A DNA stretch of 36,651 nucleotides from Clostridiales bacterium (lineage in GTDB: Bacteria; Bacillota; Clostridia; Lachnospirales; WRAX01), in the NCBI GenBank assembly GCA_031265685.1, contig JAISCI010000106.1, forward strand, positions 1-36,651, in the 5' to 3' direction. Shown here piece after piece: positions 15,401 to 22,393 of the stretch; position 1 is the stretch's first letter; each line of letters begins with the position of its first letter. The notes below the pieces were generated by a model. That model was not told where the DNA came from, made no database searches, and was given only the letters and a program-made list of their open reading frames with translations. Both the position numbers and the translations under genes were made by a program.

Positions 15401-17238
15401 TCCAGCTTCACCAGTTTCAGGGACGGCCTCAGGCGATTGTCGAACTTGACCTCAACCTGTTTGCCGGGTTCGAGATAAATATCCTTGGATTCCCATGTTT
15501 TCAAATATCCGGTCGAAGCGGCAATCTCCGAAACCGTGTACCAACCCTCCTCGAGGCCGTCAACGACGATCGCGCCGTCTTTCGGCGTAATGCCCTCGTA
15601 AACGATACTCCCGCCTTTTTGGGCGACGGAAAACTCCGCGCCGGCCAGCGGAAGGCCGGTGTCCTCGTCGAATTTCCGAATGACGATGCCCGGCGTCTTG
15701 CGGTTCGTGAGCGTGATGGACGAGAGCTTACCCGCCTCCAGTTTGATCTGGCGTGGCGCGAGATCGAGCGTGTAACCGGCTATCGTCGAAACCTCGGTGA
15801 TCGTCCACGTCCCATCCCACAGGTTCGCGAACGCGGCGATGCCGGACGCGTCGGTCGTCGCGTCGAAAGACTGATGGCCGCCGTCGTAAGCCGCGCGGAT
15901 CACGACGCCCGGCAACTTCTCGCCCGTGTCGGCGTCGATTTTGACGACTTCCAATCGCGGGGCGGGCTTGTTGGCGAACGTCAAAACCGCGTCCTCGGTC
16001 TCGGTGACGACGATATCTTTGTGATTGTCGTCGGCGAGCTGATAACCGGCGGGCGGCGTAATCTCGTCAACGTAGTAGCAGCCTAAATCTTCCAGAGCGA
16101 CGCTGATTTGGCCTCCGGCGTCGGTAATGTAGTCGCCGACTATGCCGCCGTCAGCGTCGGTCACGCGGAAGATGGCCCCGGCGAGGCCTTTTGTCGTCCC
16201 GGCCTCGATTTTTTTGATCAGCAGCGACGCCGCTATCTGGGGCGGATCAGCCGGCGACGCCGTCGGGGACGCTGTGGGAGGAGTTGTCGGCGCGTCCGGC
16301 TCGGCGGTATACTCGAACGCCACCGGGAAACTCGAGGGCTGCTCCGGCACGGCGACCTCATAACGCTGATATTCACCCACGTCCTCGGGGTTCGTCGGAA
16401 CCCCGAACAGAATAACGGCGCTGGCAATCCTCATCTCAACGGCGACGTCAAATTTTACCGTCGCGCCGGCTGGCACGGACGATTTCGGCGCCTTGATTTT
16501 TATCTGGGTACGATTGGGAACGCCGTCAGCCGGGATCGGGGCGTCGTTCATGTCGGTTATGACGGTTCCGACGGGCGCGTCGGCGGGGATCGTCAGCCGA
16601 ATCTTCGTGCCGTCCGCGAGGTCGTAATTTGACGACTGAAGCGTCGTCGTCTTCACGAGCCACTCGCCCACCGGCGTGACATCGGTCGTTCCCGTGGTTC
16701 CGTAAATCGCGATTTCCGGAAGCGGCTCGGTATGGTTCTTGGCGAGGTCGATCAAATATTTGGCAAACGCCACGGTTTGCGCGTCGCCTTTCCAGAGATT
16801 GTCGTCCGGGTACCGCGCTTCGGTCTGCATTGCGCAGGCGCGGACGGCGGCTTTCGTCGCGGCGTAGATTTGAATGTCGGACAAACCGGGAAATTTCTCC
16901 AGCATGGATTCCTTGGTCACATACGGCACGGAGTTGTGGAGAATCGTCGCGACTTTCGGAAGATTGTTAGTTCCCGAAATTTTCACTTCATATTCCTTGT
17001 TCGGATGCCCGGCGGCCCCCGGCAGCACCGGGTCGATGCAGTAGGCGGGGTAGCGCTCGCCGTCAAACTCAATGTACGCCTCAAGGCCGATGTCGTCGCC
17101 GTCGTAGTTGATCATGGCGGTCGTGATCGTTTTTCCCGCGCTAACGACGCCCGTCGGCCCTTCCGCTAACAGCGTCGCGGCGGGAAGGCCGATCAGCAGC
17201 GCGGTGAGCGCAAAAAGGATAATAATGGCTTTTTTCAA
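9466..17238 (-). CDS. giant SpaA/Cna-B repeat surface protein with thioester-like N-terminus and LPRTG end
   Basis: This is a 2590-residue cell-surface protein. The TTG start at 17238 is chosen because GGGGG (17251-17247) lies 8 nt upstream and a signal peptide begins there (Lys-Lys, hydrophobic, cut near Ala25). Residues about 45-270 resemble a thioester adhesin domain (YPAYCIDP, Cys67), but the position of the partner Gln is Lys129 (ATKAAVRA). A Thr/Pro/Ser linker follows. Then come 22 SpaA/Cna-B-type modules of about 88-90 residues, each with K-D-TG-PL-GA-F, Y-V-E-P-GY and a closing F-N, the residues that form internal isopeptide bonds. A final DUF11-like domain precedes the end LPRTGY. 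No membrane segment or charged tail follows the sorting motif. It is the last gene of the CD1107-sortase cluster, with the sortase stop touching its ribosome site. It likely promotes mating contact or adhesion. Confidence 0.88.
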   Translation of the reverse strand: MKKAIIILFALTALLIGLPAATLLAEGPTGVVSAGKTITTAMINYDGDDIGLEAYIEFDGERYPAYCIDPVLPGAAGHPNKEYEVKISGTNNLPKVATILHNSVPYVTKESMLEKFPGLSDIQIYAATKAAVRACAMQTEARYPDDNLWKGDAQTVAFAKYLIDLAKNHTEPLPEIAIYGTTGTTDVTPVGEWLVKTTTLQSSNYDLADGTKIRLTIPADAPVGTVITDMNDAPIPADGVPNRTQIKIKAPKSSVPAGATVKFDVAVEMRIASAVILFGVPTNPEDVGEYQRYEVAVPEQPSSFPVAFEYTAEPDAPTTPPTASPTASPADPPQIAASLLIKKIEAGTTKGLAGAIFRVTDADGGIVGDYITDAGGQISVALEDLGCYYVDEITPPAGYQLADDNHKDIVVTETEDAVLTFANKPAPRLEVVKIDADTGEKLPGVVIRAAYDGGHQSFDATTDASGIAAFANLWDGTWTITEVSTIAGYTLDLAPRQIKLEAGKLSSITLTNRKTPGIVIRKFDEDTGLPLAGAEFSVAQKGGSIVYEGITPKDGAIVVDGLEEGWYTVSEIAASTGYLKTWESKDIYLEPGKQVEVKFDNRLRPSLKLVKLDSQTNNPLEGAKFHVKKAEDATVSEFVTDASGAVTIYELDEAVYTAWEFEAPDGYLLDEQHKDIQLEWGKTKTLVFTNKARPALEILKLDEESGQPLAGAKFRVWKTEDNTTSEYVTDSAGRVLIQNLDEAIYSIEEIAAPSGYLLEPQRKEIQLEWGKTKTLVFTNKARPALEILKLDEESGQPLAGAKFHVWKTEDNTTSEYVTDAAGRVLIQNLDDAIYSIEEIVAPSGYLLEPQHKDIQLEWGKTKTLVFTNKARPKLKILKIDAITGQPLTGAEFRVTKVEDSAVSEYITDETGTILIENLDESIYRVEEFMAPDGYLLYTESKEIQLEWGKTKVLKFDDVRKPTLIVTKINALTYQPVPDATYKIEYEGSDGGVIPLGTYRTDANGQIIIPKVNTGWYIITETIPAPGFSLPSDPVTRKYLAPGENAYTSFGSGLYGEAGDVSGFNVQITSGADYAAAGQEIVNYPLNSIIIRKVHAVTGELLAGAAFEVRKVTEDVSGGSGTIIGRYTTDNSGVVVVSGLQPGGYIVTEVQAPNNFLISENSQQQAWLKPDGTSIVEVTFANYPYGSLLVSKVDAETGAPLSGARFRVTDGSGAAAGNSNGVPAQTQFAWGGSGEYSTDEAGQFLIGGLKPGSYIVSEIEAPPNYVIDTTPQTVNIGTDGKVYAVSFKNQPFGSLLITKVDARTGAPLSGTRFKVVDSDGTAAGNANGEYTTNAGGEILIPNLRPGAYVAAEMEAPPFYAVDTTPQTIAVRADGRIYKLSFQNQPYGTLVIKKLDFVTHAPLSGAEFKVTTSAGGVVGGMNGLYVTDAAGTIEIPHLPKDSYVVEEVTAPDGYILENQARTIAVDYGGAYTLDFYNKPKSGLQVLKIDADTKDPLKDARFTVYRKNGEILGEYVTDGDGLIIIDNLDAGWYKVVETKSPSGYQIDETARDVEAKYNQFIKVTFENRKLTSLVVKKTDDKSGAPLAGAVFRVEKQNGLYIGEYTTDHDGLINLPALDPDWYIAREVRSPDGYLLDETPKLVEVKTVTPTVITVTNKKLTALQIRKVDEQSGKPLPGATFAVERQDGLRVDEYVTDDAGFINIPTLDPGWYVIRETKSPSGYILDQTPQSVEVKTSAPTVVTFTNKKMTALEIIKIDERTGEPLNGAVFVVERQNGERIGEFTTNERGIISIPNLAPDWYLVKEIKSPQGYILSETPKTVEVKTFTPSTVKFTNQKKSGMQIIKTDAATGTPLPGAVFTVYRQSGEVIGEFTTDANGVIILDNLDSGWYKAAETKAPSGYLISEAPKDVEVTHDQFIRVVFADERLAALQIKKVDATTGAALAGAVFTVAKQNGERVGDTYVTDASGFANIPNLAPDFYVVSEVKAPDGYLLDSAPQTVQVKPGVPAAVTFSDKAVAGIQIIKTNSVTKGGIPGVQFTVTKINGERVGTFTTGKDGAVFVPNLEPGDYTVTETAAATGYILDSAPRIVTVTWGESARLEVENTPASGLLIVKTDESTGKPLAGVKFDIRRYDGSIVSGGLINQNQPNTPYNSPNRTTTANGDINGNYTTDANGRILLNDIPFGRYMVIETDALPGYELDTAVHDVTVMPGQQAALRLTNRQKAGLRVIKVDSVTKAPIFGTEFMVFDANGNVVGRFITDDNGVIDFSDILSEGRYSIRETKAAPGYYLDDQPKTIEFVSGKMTELYWENVPQMGQIQITKRSADDNEVNGLPAGSPLADAVFEVYAYKTGNLVDRFISGADGRAVSKPLPLGRFLIKEVQAPQWYKLSDKTLDIKIEYAGQILKLEYLNYSANTGVSIRKTGPVEAMPGDTIRYDLKEIRNTSTVSLTDFYWRDILPSGAVRLTKIVTGTYNQSLRYKVMITTNKGDTRIIADNLGATRNNVIDCSNASLGLYSDEYVTSFTLLFGTVKAGFSMVEPPQVYAKVQPGLKNGAQFANKVDVGGKYGKEWVISNSAWMTTIYSPVPAGKLPRTGY
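14631..15431 (-). repeat. tandem 267-bp repeats inside the surface-protein gene
   Basis: Three consecutive units of exactly 267 bp (starting near 14631, 14898 and 15165) each encode one 89-residue module. Modules 5 and 6 differ at only about six residues; module 4 is more diverged. This indicates recent duplication by unequal recombination. Confidence 0.85.
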
Positions 17239-17251
17239 ATCGATTTCCCCC

Positions 17252-18085
17252 TTAGATTTCGTGCGCGTGAACGAGCCATCGCAGTTCAGGCGCGTTCTCC
17301 ACACACGTTATGAGCGTCAGAATGTTGTCGTCCGTCCAGCCGAGGCCGGAAAAATCGGTCTCGCCGATCTTTTCATGGGAATAAATGGCATAAGTCCGGG
17401 CCCCGTACAGCGTGGCGTACGTGATCGTGTCGCCGATGGCTAGGTCTTTGACGAAGCCGAACGTGCCGCCCGCGCCGCGATTGTGGCCGGCAAGCCCGAC
17501 GTTGCCATCCCAAGAACTGGTAGACGCGAAGTGCCCGATACCGAGTTTCAGGTTGTCGAGAGACTCGCCCTCGAAGACCGGGATGGTCTTGTTCAGTTTC
17601 GTGATGAAAATCGAGCCGATGGAGCCGTCCGAATAGAACCACGGCGCGGTCCGCTTGGCTTCCGTCTCCGAAGTGGACGGCAGGAAACCGGGCGCTTCCG
17701 GCGGATCAACGACGGCGCTCGAACCGCCGCTTGCCGATACTGTTGAAGCAACCGACGACGTACCCGCGCCGGAATTCGATGCGGAAAAAGACACATTATA
17801 ATGGAAGAAACTCGTTCGATCCGTGGGTATTTCGCCCGAGAAAACCCCGTAAGCGGGCGGAAAATAGGCGGCATTTTTATCTCGCCGCTCGTTGGCGGCC
17901 AGAGGATCGGGCGCGGCGGGTTCGTCGTAAGCGGTCGGCTTGCCGAATATGGAGCCGTAATCTGGGCCGCTGGAAAATGAGTAGCCCGTCGCGTAAGCGC
18001 CATCGGCGGCGAAAGTGAGCGGGGAGCAACTCAGGCAGAACGCGACGGTCATGGCGAACGCCGCGAACGCGTTAATGAGTTTCAT
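17252..18085 (-). CDS. sortase (class B/D-like) of the element
   Basis: This is a 277-residue exported sortase that would join the LPRTG protein to the wall or to itself. The catalytic residues are visible: His in NVGLAGHNRG, Cys in LTLITCVENAPELRW, and Arg in that same motif. An N-terminal signal peptide (start at 18085) is followed by about 120 residues of Ser/Pro-rich spacer before the sortase fold (SIGSIFITKLNKTIPVFEG). I chose the second ATG because AAAGGA then lies about 7 nt upstream; the first (18094) would leave no room. It overlaps the upstream gene by 14 bp, and its TAA is followed at once by the ribosome site of the surface-protein gene, so the two are co-translated. Confidence 0.85.
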   Translation of the reverse strand: MKLINAFAAFAMTVAFCLSCSPLTFAADGAYATGYSFSSGPDYGSIFGKPTAYDEPAAPDPLAANERRDKNAAYFPPAYGVFSGEIPTDRTSFFHYNVSFSASNSGAGTSSVASTVSASGGSSAVVDPPEAPGFLPSTSETEAKRTAPWFYSDGSIGSIFITKLNKTIPVFEGESLDNLKLGIGHFASTSSWDGNVGLAGHNRGAGGTFGFVKDLAIGDTITYATLYGARTYAIYSHEKIGETDFSGLGWTDDNILTLITCVENAPELRWLVHAHEI

Positions 18086-19118
18086 TTGCGTCATCCTTTC
18101 GATTAGATTTAATTTTCAGAAAATACCCCGCCGCAACGCCGGCAAACAGCGCGGCGAGCGCAACAGGCAAAGCTAAATCCCACGGGTTCGCGGACGGCGC
18201 TTCTTCTAGTCTCGAAGTCGGTTCGGGAGTGGAAGCGGCTGGAATTTCCGGCGCTTCCGGCGTTGGCTCGGCAAAATCCAGCCGCGCACGTTCCGGAGTG
18301 ATCTCAGATCCAATAAACACCGCCGTATAAACCGTCCTGCCCTGGCTGACCTTCGCGACGGTTCCGGAGTATTCGGCGGTTGTGACATAGCCCGTCACGG
18401 ACGTTTTGCTGGCCGTCCCCGTGTACGCCGCGACGGCGGTGTAATACTCGGCCAGAGGCTCATAGTCAACCGCGACTGTGTTTCCAATCTGCCAGTCCAC
18501 ACTCGCTAGCGTCAGCGTCCTGCCGTCGTCCGTTATAGTTTTGGGAATCAGCGACGTGTCAGCCGCAGATAAACGCGGGTATTCCCGCGTCGCGCTGACC
18601 GTGTAGACGCTCGATTTCGTACCGGCACTCTCGGTTTTGATGGTCGTAATGTCAAGCGCGAGCGTCCCGGCGTAGCCGTCATCGGATTCGTAGTCGAGCG
18701 TCGGCGCGAGCAGCGATAAAATCGCGTCCATGTCCTTCGCGGCGGTCTTGACCTCGACGGTTTCCACATGATTCCTCGCGTCGGTCAGGGCGGTTTCGGA
18801 CTTTGCGACGTCGGCAAGCTCGTAACGCCAGCCGCCGCGCTCGAAGCTGCCGCGCGGGATGTTTTCGGGATTTTCGCCCTCGCTGAGTTCGTAAACCTTG
18901 ATTATTCGGCGCTCGCCGTTTTCCCTGATTTCATCGACGCTGTTCGGGTAGAGCGGGGAAACGGGCGGAGCGGATTGCGCTGGCGCCGAAACATCCGGCA
19001 TAACGACCGTAATATTGACGGTCGAGGCGGTTCCGTCGCTTTCAGCCGCCCGCGCCGCAGCGGTGGGCGCCATAGCAATGGCAACGATGGCCGCGAATAT
19101 GATCAGCACCCGTTTCAT
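18072..19118 (-). CDS. membrane-anchored surface protein of ICE type, unknown function
   Basis: This is a 348-residue protein. It has a signal peptide (cut near ARA-AE), an extracellular part with two similar beta domains, a Pro/Glu/Thr linker, one membrane helix (DLALPVALAALFAGVAAGYFL) and a short basic tail. Motifs such as DGYAGTLALD, YTVSATREYP and IPKTITDDGRTLTLASVDWQ are familiar from Tn1549-type elements, where this gene also sits beside CD1107. It probably belongs to the mating-pair surface complex. Start ATG 19118 overlaps the upstream stop (ATGA) and has a G-rich site. It overlaps the sortase gene downstream. No named domain recognised. Confidence 0.7.
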   Translation of the reverse strand: MKRVLIIFAAIVAIAMAPTAAARAAESDGTASTVNITVVMPDVSAPAQSAPPVSPLYPNSVDEIRENGERRIIKVYELSEGENPENIPRGSFERGGWRYELADVAKSETALTDARNHVETVEVKTAAKDMDAILSLLAPTLDYESDDGYAGTLALDITTIKTESAGTKSSVYTVSATREYPRLSAADTSLIPKTITDDGRTLTLASVDWQIGNTVAVDYEPLAEYYTAVAAYTGTASKTSVTGYVTTAEYSGTVAKVSQGRTVYTAVFIGSEITPERARLDFAEPTPEAPEIPAASTPEPTSRLEEAPSANPWDLALPVALAALFAGVAAGYFLKIKSNRKDDANETH

Positions 19119-19927
19119 TCGGCGCCGCCCCCATCCGCGCCATATTCCTCGTCATCGAAATCAGGATCGTCATATTCCTCTTCTTTGGCTTGTTTCCTGG
19201 GTTTCAGGATTTTGAAGTAATAAGCCGCGCCGCCGACCGCGATTGCGGCGACGGCGATAAATATAATTGAACCGACGTCAGCGCCGCCGTTTTTTGGCTC
19301 GGACACCGCTTCCTGTGTCGGCTCAGAAGACGGCGGCATATTCGGAGTAGGAGATGGCGGCGCGGACTGAACCGTGTCCACGCCGGGTTTCGCGAGCGAA
19401 ACGAGATCGTCCTCTGTCACTTCGTTGAGCAGGTAAACATTGTCGCTTGTCCGCTGGCGGTCAACGATTATATAGAATACGTTGCCGTCGCCCGCTTTGA
19501 CGCTGAAAAACTCCTTGTCGTCGCCGTCGTGGGCATCGTCCATCACGGTGCCCGTGCCGTCCGGCGTAAACGGGCGCGCGCTCGACGAAGCCGGTTTGGT
19601 TGGAGACGGTTCGGCGGTCACGACCGCCTGAGCGTCATAGTACGGGTTGCGGAATTGGATAGTATTGGATTTGGCTCCGCTGCGGTCGACGGCCTGAACC
19701 GTTATAAATTCGTCAGCGCTTCCGGCATACTCGCGCATGTCAAGCTCTAACGCCTGATCCACGCCGGTTTGCGCGTCCGTCACCTGGACGTGGAGCGTGT
19801 CGCCGTCGAGCCAGAAGCTCTCGACAGCCAGCTCGTCGTCGGCGCGGGCGGTCGCCGCTCCAAACGCCGCAAACAGCAAAAACACGGCGGCGAAAATCGC
19901 CGCCGCCACGTTATCCCTCAATTCCAT
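19115..19927 (-). CDS. CD1107-family mobile element protein (DUF4366)
   Basis: This is a 270-residue membrane protein with a signal peptide (cut near ARA-DD), an extracellular domain, a Pro/Ser-rich linker, one membrane helix (VGSIIFIAVAAIAVGGAAYYF) and an acidic cytoplasmic tail (EEEYDDPDFDDEEYG). The block FFSVKAGDGNVFYIIVDRQRTSDNVYLLNEVTEDDL is the DUF4366/CD1107 signature. It is a constant part of these conjugation clusters, probably in the cell-envelope assembly of the mating channel. Start ATG 19927 has AGGAGG about 10 nt upstream. First gene of the surface cluster after an 82-bp gap. Confidence 0.88.
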   Translation of the reverse strand: MELRDNVAAAIFAAVFLLFAAFGAATARADDELAVESFWLDGDTLHVQVTDAQTGVDQALELDMREYAGSADEFITVQAVDRSGAKSNTIQFRNPYYDAQAVVTAEPSPTKPASSSARPFTPDGTGTVMDDAHDGDDKEFFSVKAGDGNVFYIIVDRQRTSDNVYLLNEVTEDDLVSLAKPGVDTVQSAPPSPTPNMPPSSEPTQEAVSEPKNGGADVGSIIFIAVAAIAVGGAAYYFKILKPRKQAKEEEYDDPDFDDEEYGADGGGAE

Positions 19928-20009
19928 TGTCGGTAATCCTCCTTTCGGTCTGCGTTACCGTTGAATACTTGACAGCTTATCCAATTTATGTGTCAGACGA
20001 TCTCTCCTC

Positions 20010-21692
20010 TCATAGACCGGGCAGTCTTGCGAAACTATAAAAATGATTCTGGTAGTACGGTGTGTCGATGTACGAATACTGCACGGGGCTGCCGGCGTGG
20101 ATCATAACCGGACGGTCATTTATCCAGCCCGCGAAAATGCCGATATGCGTCACGACGTTCAAGCTGGAGTAAGTGCCGCTGAAAGTTACGACATCGCCCG
20201 GCTTCGCGTCCGCAGGCGCGACCGGCTCGCATTGGTTAAAAATGCCTTGCGCGTCCGTCCTTGGCAGATCGCAAACTTCGGATTTTGTGAACACATACGA
20301 AACGAACGAGCTGCAATCGAACGCGTCTGGCCCGTCCGAACCGAAAACGTACCATTTGCCGAGATGAAGTTCCGCCTCGGCGATCAGCGCGGCATAGCTG
20401 CCGTCGCCCATCGCCGCGCCGGGGTTCCCGTAGGCAAGCGCGCCTGCGCCGCCGACGGCCGCGAAGAACAGCGGGTTCAACTGGTTTCCATCCTTGAAGA
20501 TTTCAAAGAGAATCGGCTCGTTGCCCACCATGCCGATTACATCGCTTTTCACGACCGTCTGGCCGTCCGCGATGACGACGCTGCCAAGCCGCGCGTAGCG
20601 GCAGACAAGCCCGTTGCCGTCAAAAAGCGTTACAGTCCCGCCGCTCACACTGGCAGCGCCGGTCAAAACCGCGAGGACTTCCGTACCCGCAAGCGCGGCG
20701 ATCCCAGCGCTTTTGCCGTCGTAGCCCGTGACGCGCGGCAGCCAGCCTGACGCTAACGGGCTACCGAAGTATTGCCGATGGCCGCTCGTCCGCATCAGGA
20801 CGTCATAGTTTTGACGCTCGGCGTCGCTCATTCGGCTGGAAACGACATCCGTCAACGACCGCGCCGTTAGCTCGACTGTCAGAACATGCCAGCTATACGG
20901 TTTGAGATCGCCGTCGCCGTCCGCGTCGTCAGGATCGGCGTACCGCGTTTCTGTGGTCTCAGCGCGGAAAACGCTGTATTGCTCATCGAACAAAGCCCGC
21001 AAATCAGATTCAATCGCCGCAAAAGTAAAGTTATGGTAATGAGCCGTCAGATACGCCATAAGCTCGTATGGACTATGGCCGACGTTTCCGGCGCTGAGCC
21101 GATACTCGTCAAAACCGGAATTCGCCTCCTGGACGCCGGAGATTTGAGCCTGCAGTTCCGCCTCCCACTCAAGGTAAGCGAGTTCGGCGTTCACAATATC
21201 GGCGTCCTCGGCGAGGTAGCTGGCGGCGGCCACGGCTTGGCTGAGACCGCCCGTCATGTTTGAGCAGAATGAAAACAGTGATGAAATCATCACGATCAGC
21301 AGGCCGGCCATGGCAATGATCCCGAGCACCATCGGATGCCGCACGACGGCCTGAACGACTGCCTGAGCCGCCTTGCCGATTATATCGCCTGTCTTTTTGG
21401 CGGCTGACGCCGTTTTTTTTGCATCCTTGGAGACTTTCGCGTACTGTCGCTGGATGCGCCGCTTCTGCGCCGCGCGGGACAGGACGCTGCTTCGGAGCTT
21501 CGGATTGTCGGCCAAAGTCTGACGGTAAGCGGCGTCGGATTTAAGGCGCGTCGTCTTGCGCGTCAGCCGCTCGAGCCTGCGGTAAGGCGCGGCTTTATGA
21601 CGACGGTACAGCGACTTCGCGCCGGACTCGGCCAGCGTCTCGCCGCGATGGACGGCCTTGACCGCGACGTTCTCCTGCTCGGCCTGATACAT
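20010..21692 (-). CDS. T4SS cell-wall hydrolase, NlpC/P60 with degenerate LytM-like domain (main frame)
   Basis: This is a 560-residue VirB1-like protein from the first conventional start in this frame. It has a basic N-terminal part inside the cell, one membrane helix (VLGIIAMAGLLIVMISSLFSF, about residues 122-142) and an outside lytic-like region. Next comes an M23/LytM-like segment whose metal ligands are gone (YARLGSVVIADGQ, ILFEIFKDGNQLNP). A C-terminal NlpC/P60 domain has catalytic Cys in FDCSSFVSYV and His in VTHIGIFAG. It would open peptidoglycan for the channel. The frame stays open, with family-like sequence, back to a stop near 22073 but has no ATG, GTG or TTG there. The true 5' end is probably in another frame (see 21693-22126). 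It lies between DUF6674 and CD1107. Confidence 0.85.
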   Translation of the reverse strand: MYQAEQENVAVKAVHRGETLAESGAKSLYRRHKAAPYRRLERLTRKTTRLKSDAAYRQTLADNPKLRSSVLSRAAQKRRIQRQYAKVSKDAKKTASAAKKTGDIIGKAAQAVVQAVVRHPMVLGIIAMAGLLIVMISSLFSFCSNMTGGLSQAVAAASYLAEDADIVNAELAYLEWEAELQAQISGVQEANSGFDEYRLSAGNVGHSPYELMAYLTAHYHNFTFAAIESDLRALFDEQYSVFRAETTETRYADPDDADGDGDLKPYSWHVLTVELTARSLTDVVSSRMSDAERQNYDVLMRTSGHRQYFGSPLASGWLPRVTGYDGKSAGIAALAGTEVLAVLTGAASVSGGTVTLFDGNGLVCRYARLGSVVIADGQTVVKSDVIGMVGNEPILFEIFKDGNQLNPLFFAAVGGAGALAYGNPGAAMGDGSYAALIAEAELHLGKWYVFGSDGPDAFDCSSFVSYVFTKSEVCDLPRTDAQGIFNQCEPVAPADAKPGDVVTFSGTYSSLNVVTHIGIFAGWINDRPVMIHAGSPVQYSYIDTPYYQNHFYSFARLPGL

Positions 21693-22126
21693 CTTGCGGT
21701 GCGCGTAGCCGATGGCCGCGCCCGCGCCGAACTTGACGGAGCGGGCGGCAAGCGGGCCTTTTATGCGTTCGGCAAGATTTTTGACCTCCGGCTCGAAACG
21801 CAGACGGCGCTTTTGCGGAAACCCTCGCTTAGCCTTTTCCAGCTTTGACGCCGAATGATCGGCCTTCGCGCGGGTCTTTGCCGAATTCTTGTCTGACGGT
21901 TGCGTATTGGGAGAAGTTGTAGTATAATTATCAGCACGAGTATCTAATGTATCTTCCGTACGCGCTGCGGGAACGGCGGTTTTCTTTTGTCCGCTGCCAA
22001 GTGAAACAGGTTTATGGCGAGGTTTGACGGGCGGCGGCGCGACGCATCCCTCACGCTGTTTTGATCTTCGTTACGAACCGCCCGCGCGGTTCTGTCGCGC
22101 GGACGGTTCGGCGTTTCGCGTTCCAA
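21693..22126 (-). pseudogene. 5' part of the NlpC/P60 gene, split by a -1 frameshift
   Basis: TTG 22126 follows GGGGTGAT (22137-22130), a good match to the anti-SD, and reads an Arg/Asn-rich start (RETPNRPRDRTARAV...). In the GC run near 22029-22045 the family-like sequence moves to the frame of the main ORF (PPPVKPRHKPVSLGSG, then SKLEKAKRGFPQKRRLRFEPE). This needs a one-base loss relative to the ancestor, or slippage, or it is a sequencing error. Joining the two frames would give about 704 residues, closer to the family length. Confidence 0.5.
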
Positions 22127-22141
22127 ACGATCACCCCACGG

Positions 22142-22393
22142 CTAAATCTCAGTTTGGTTCAACTTTGCTTTGTCGTCCGGCTGAACTGGAACTGGCTGTG
22201 TCCTGATGGAGGCGGCGTCTCGCGATTGTTCGTCGCGTCCGCGCTGGCTCAGCTGCGTTTTCGGCGCGGTCATGTTCGCAAGCGTCGACGACCTTTCGCG
22301 CTCGGCGCGGGTGTCGGCGGCTCGTTCCAGCCGCTCCAAACCGGCGACGCATTTCTCGGCTCGGTCGACCGCATGTGTCAGGCATTGCCGCTA
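22142..22393 (-). pseudogene. C-terminal part of DUF6674 protein beyond an in-frame TAG
   Basis: The same frame continues past the TAG at 22393-22391 for another 82 codons to a second TAG at 22142. The added sequence (LTHAVDRAEKCVAGLERLERAADTRA) resembles the C-terminal part of DUF6674 proteins as I recall them. Only one codon interrupts the frame. Several genes here end in TAG (relaxase, C5 methyltransferase), so a changed genetic code is unlikely. Confidence 0.55.

Noticed and set aside
14631-15431. CRISPR-like array
   Set aside because: Repeats are 267-bp coding modules without short conserved repeats and unique spacers. No CRISPR array or cas gene seen anywhere in the window.
22142-22393. 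Reassignment of TAG to an amino acid
   Set aside because: The relaxase, C5 methyltransferase and the gene at 858-1079 all end naturally at TAG, so the internal TAG is better seen as a lesion.
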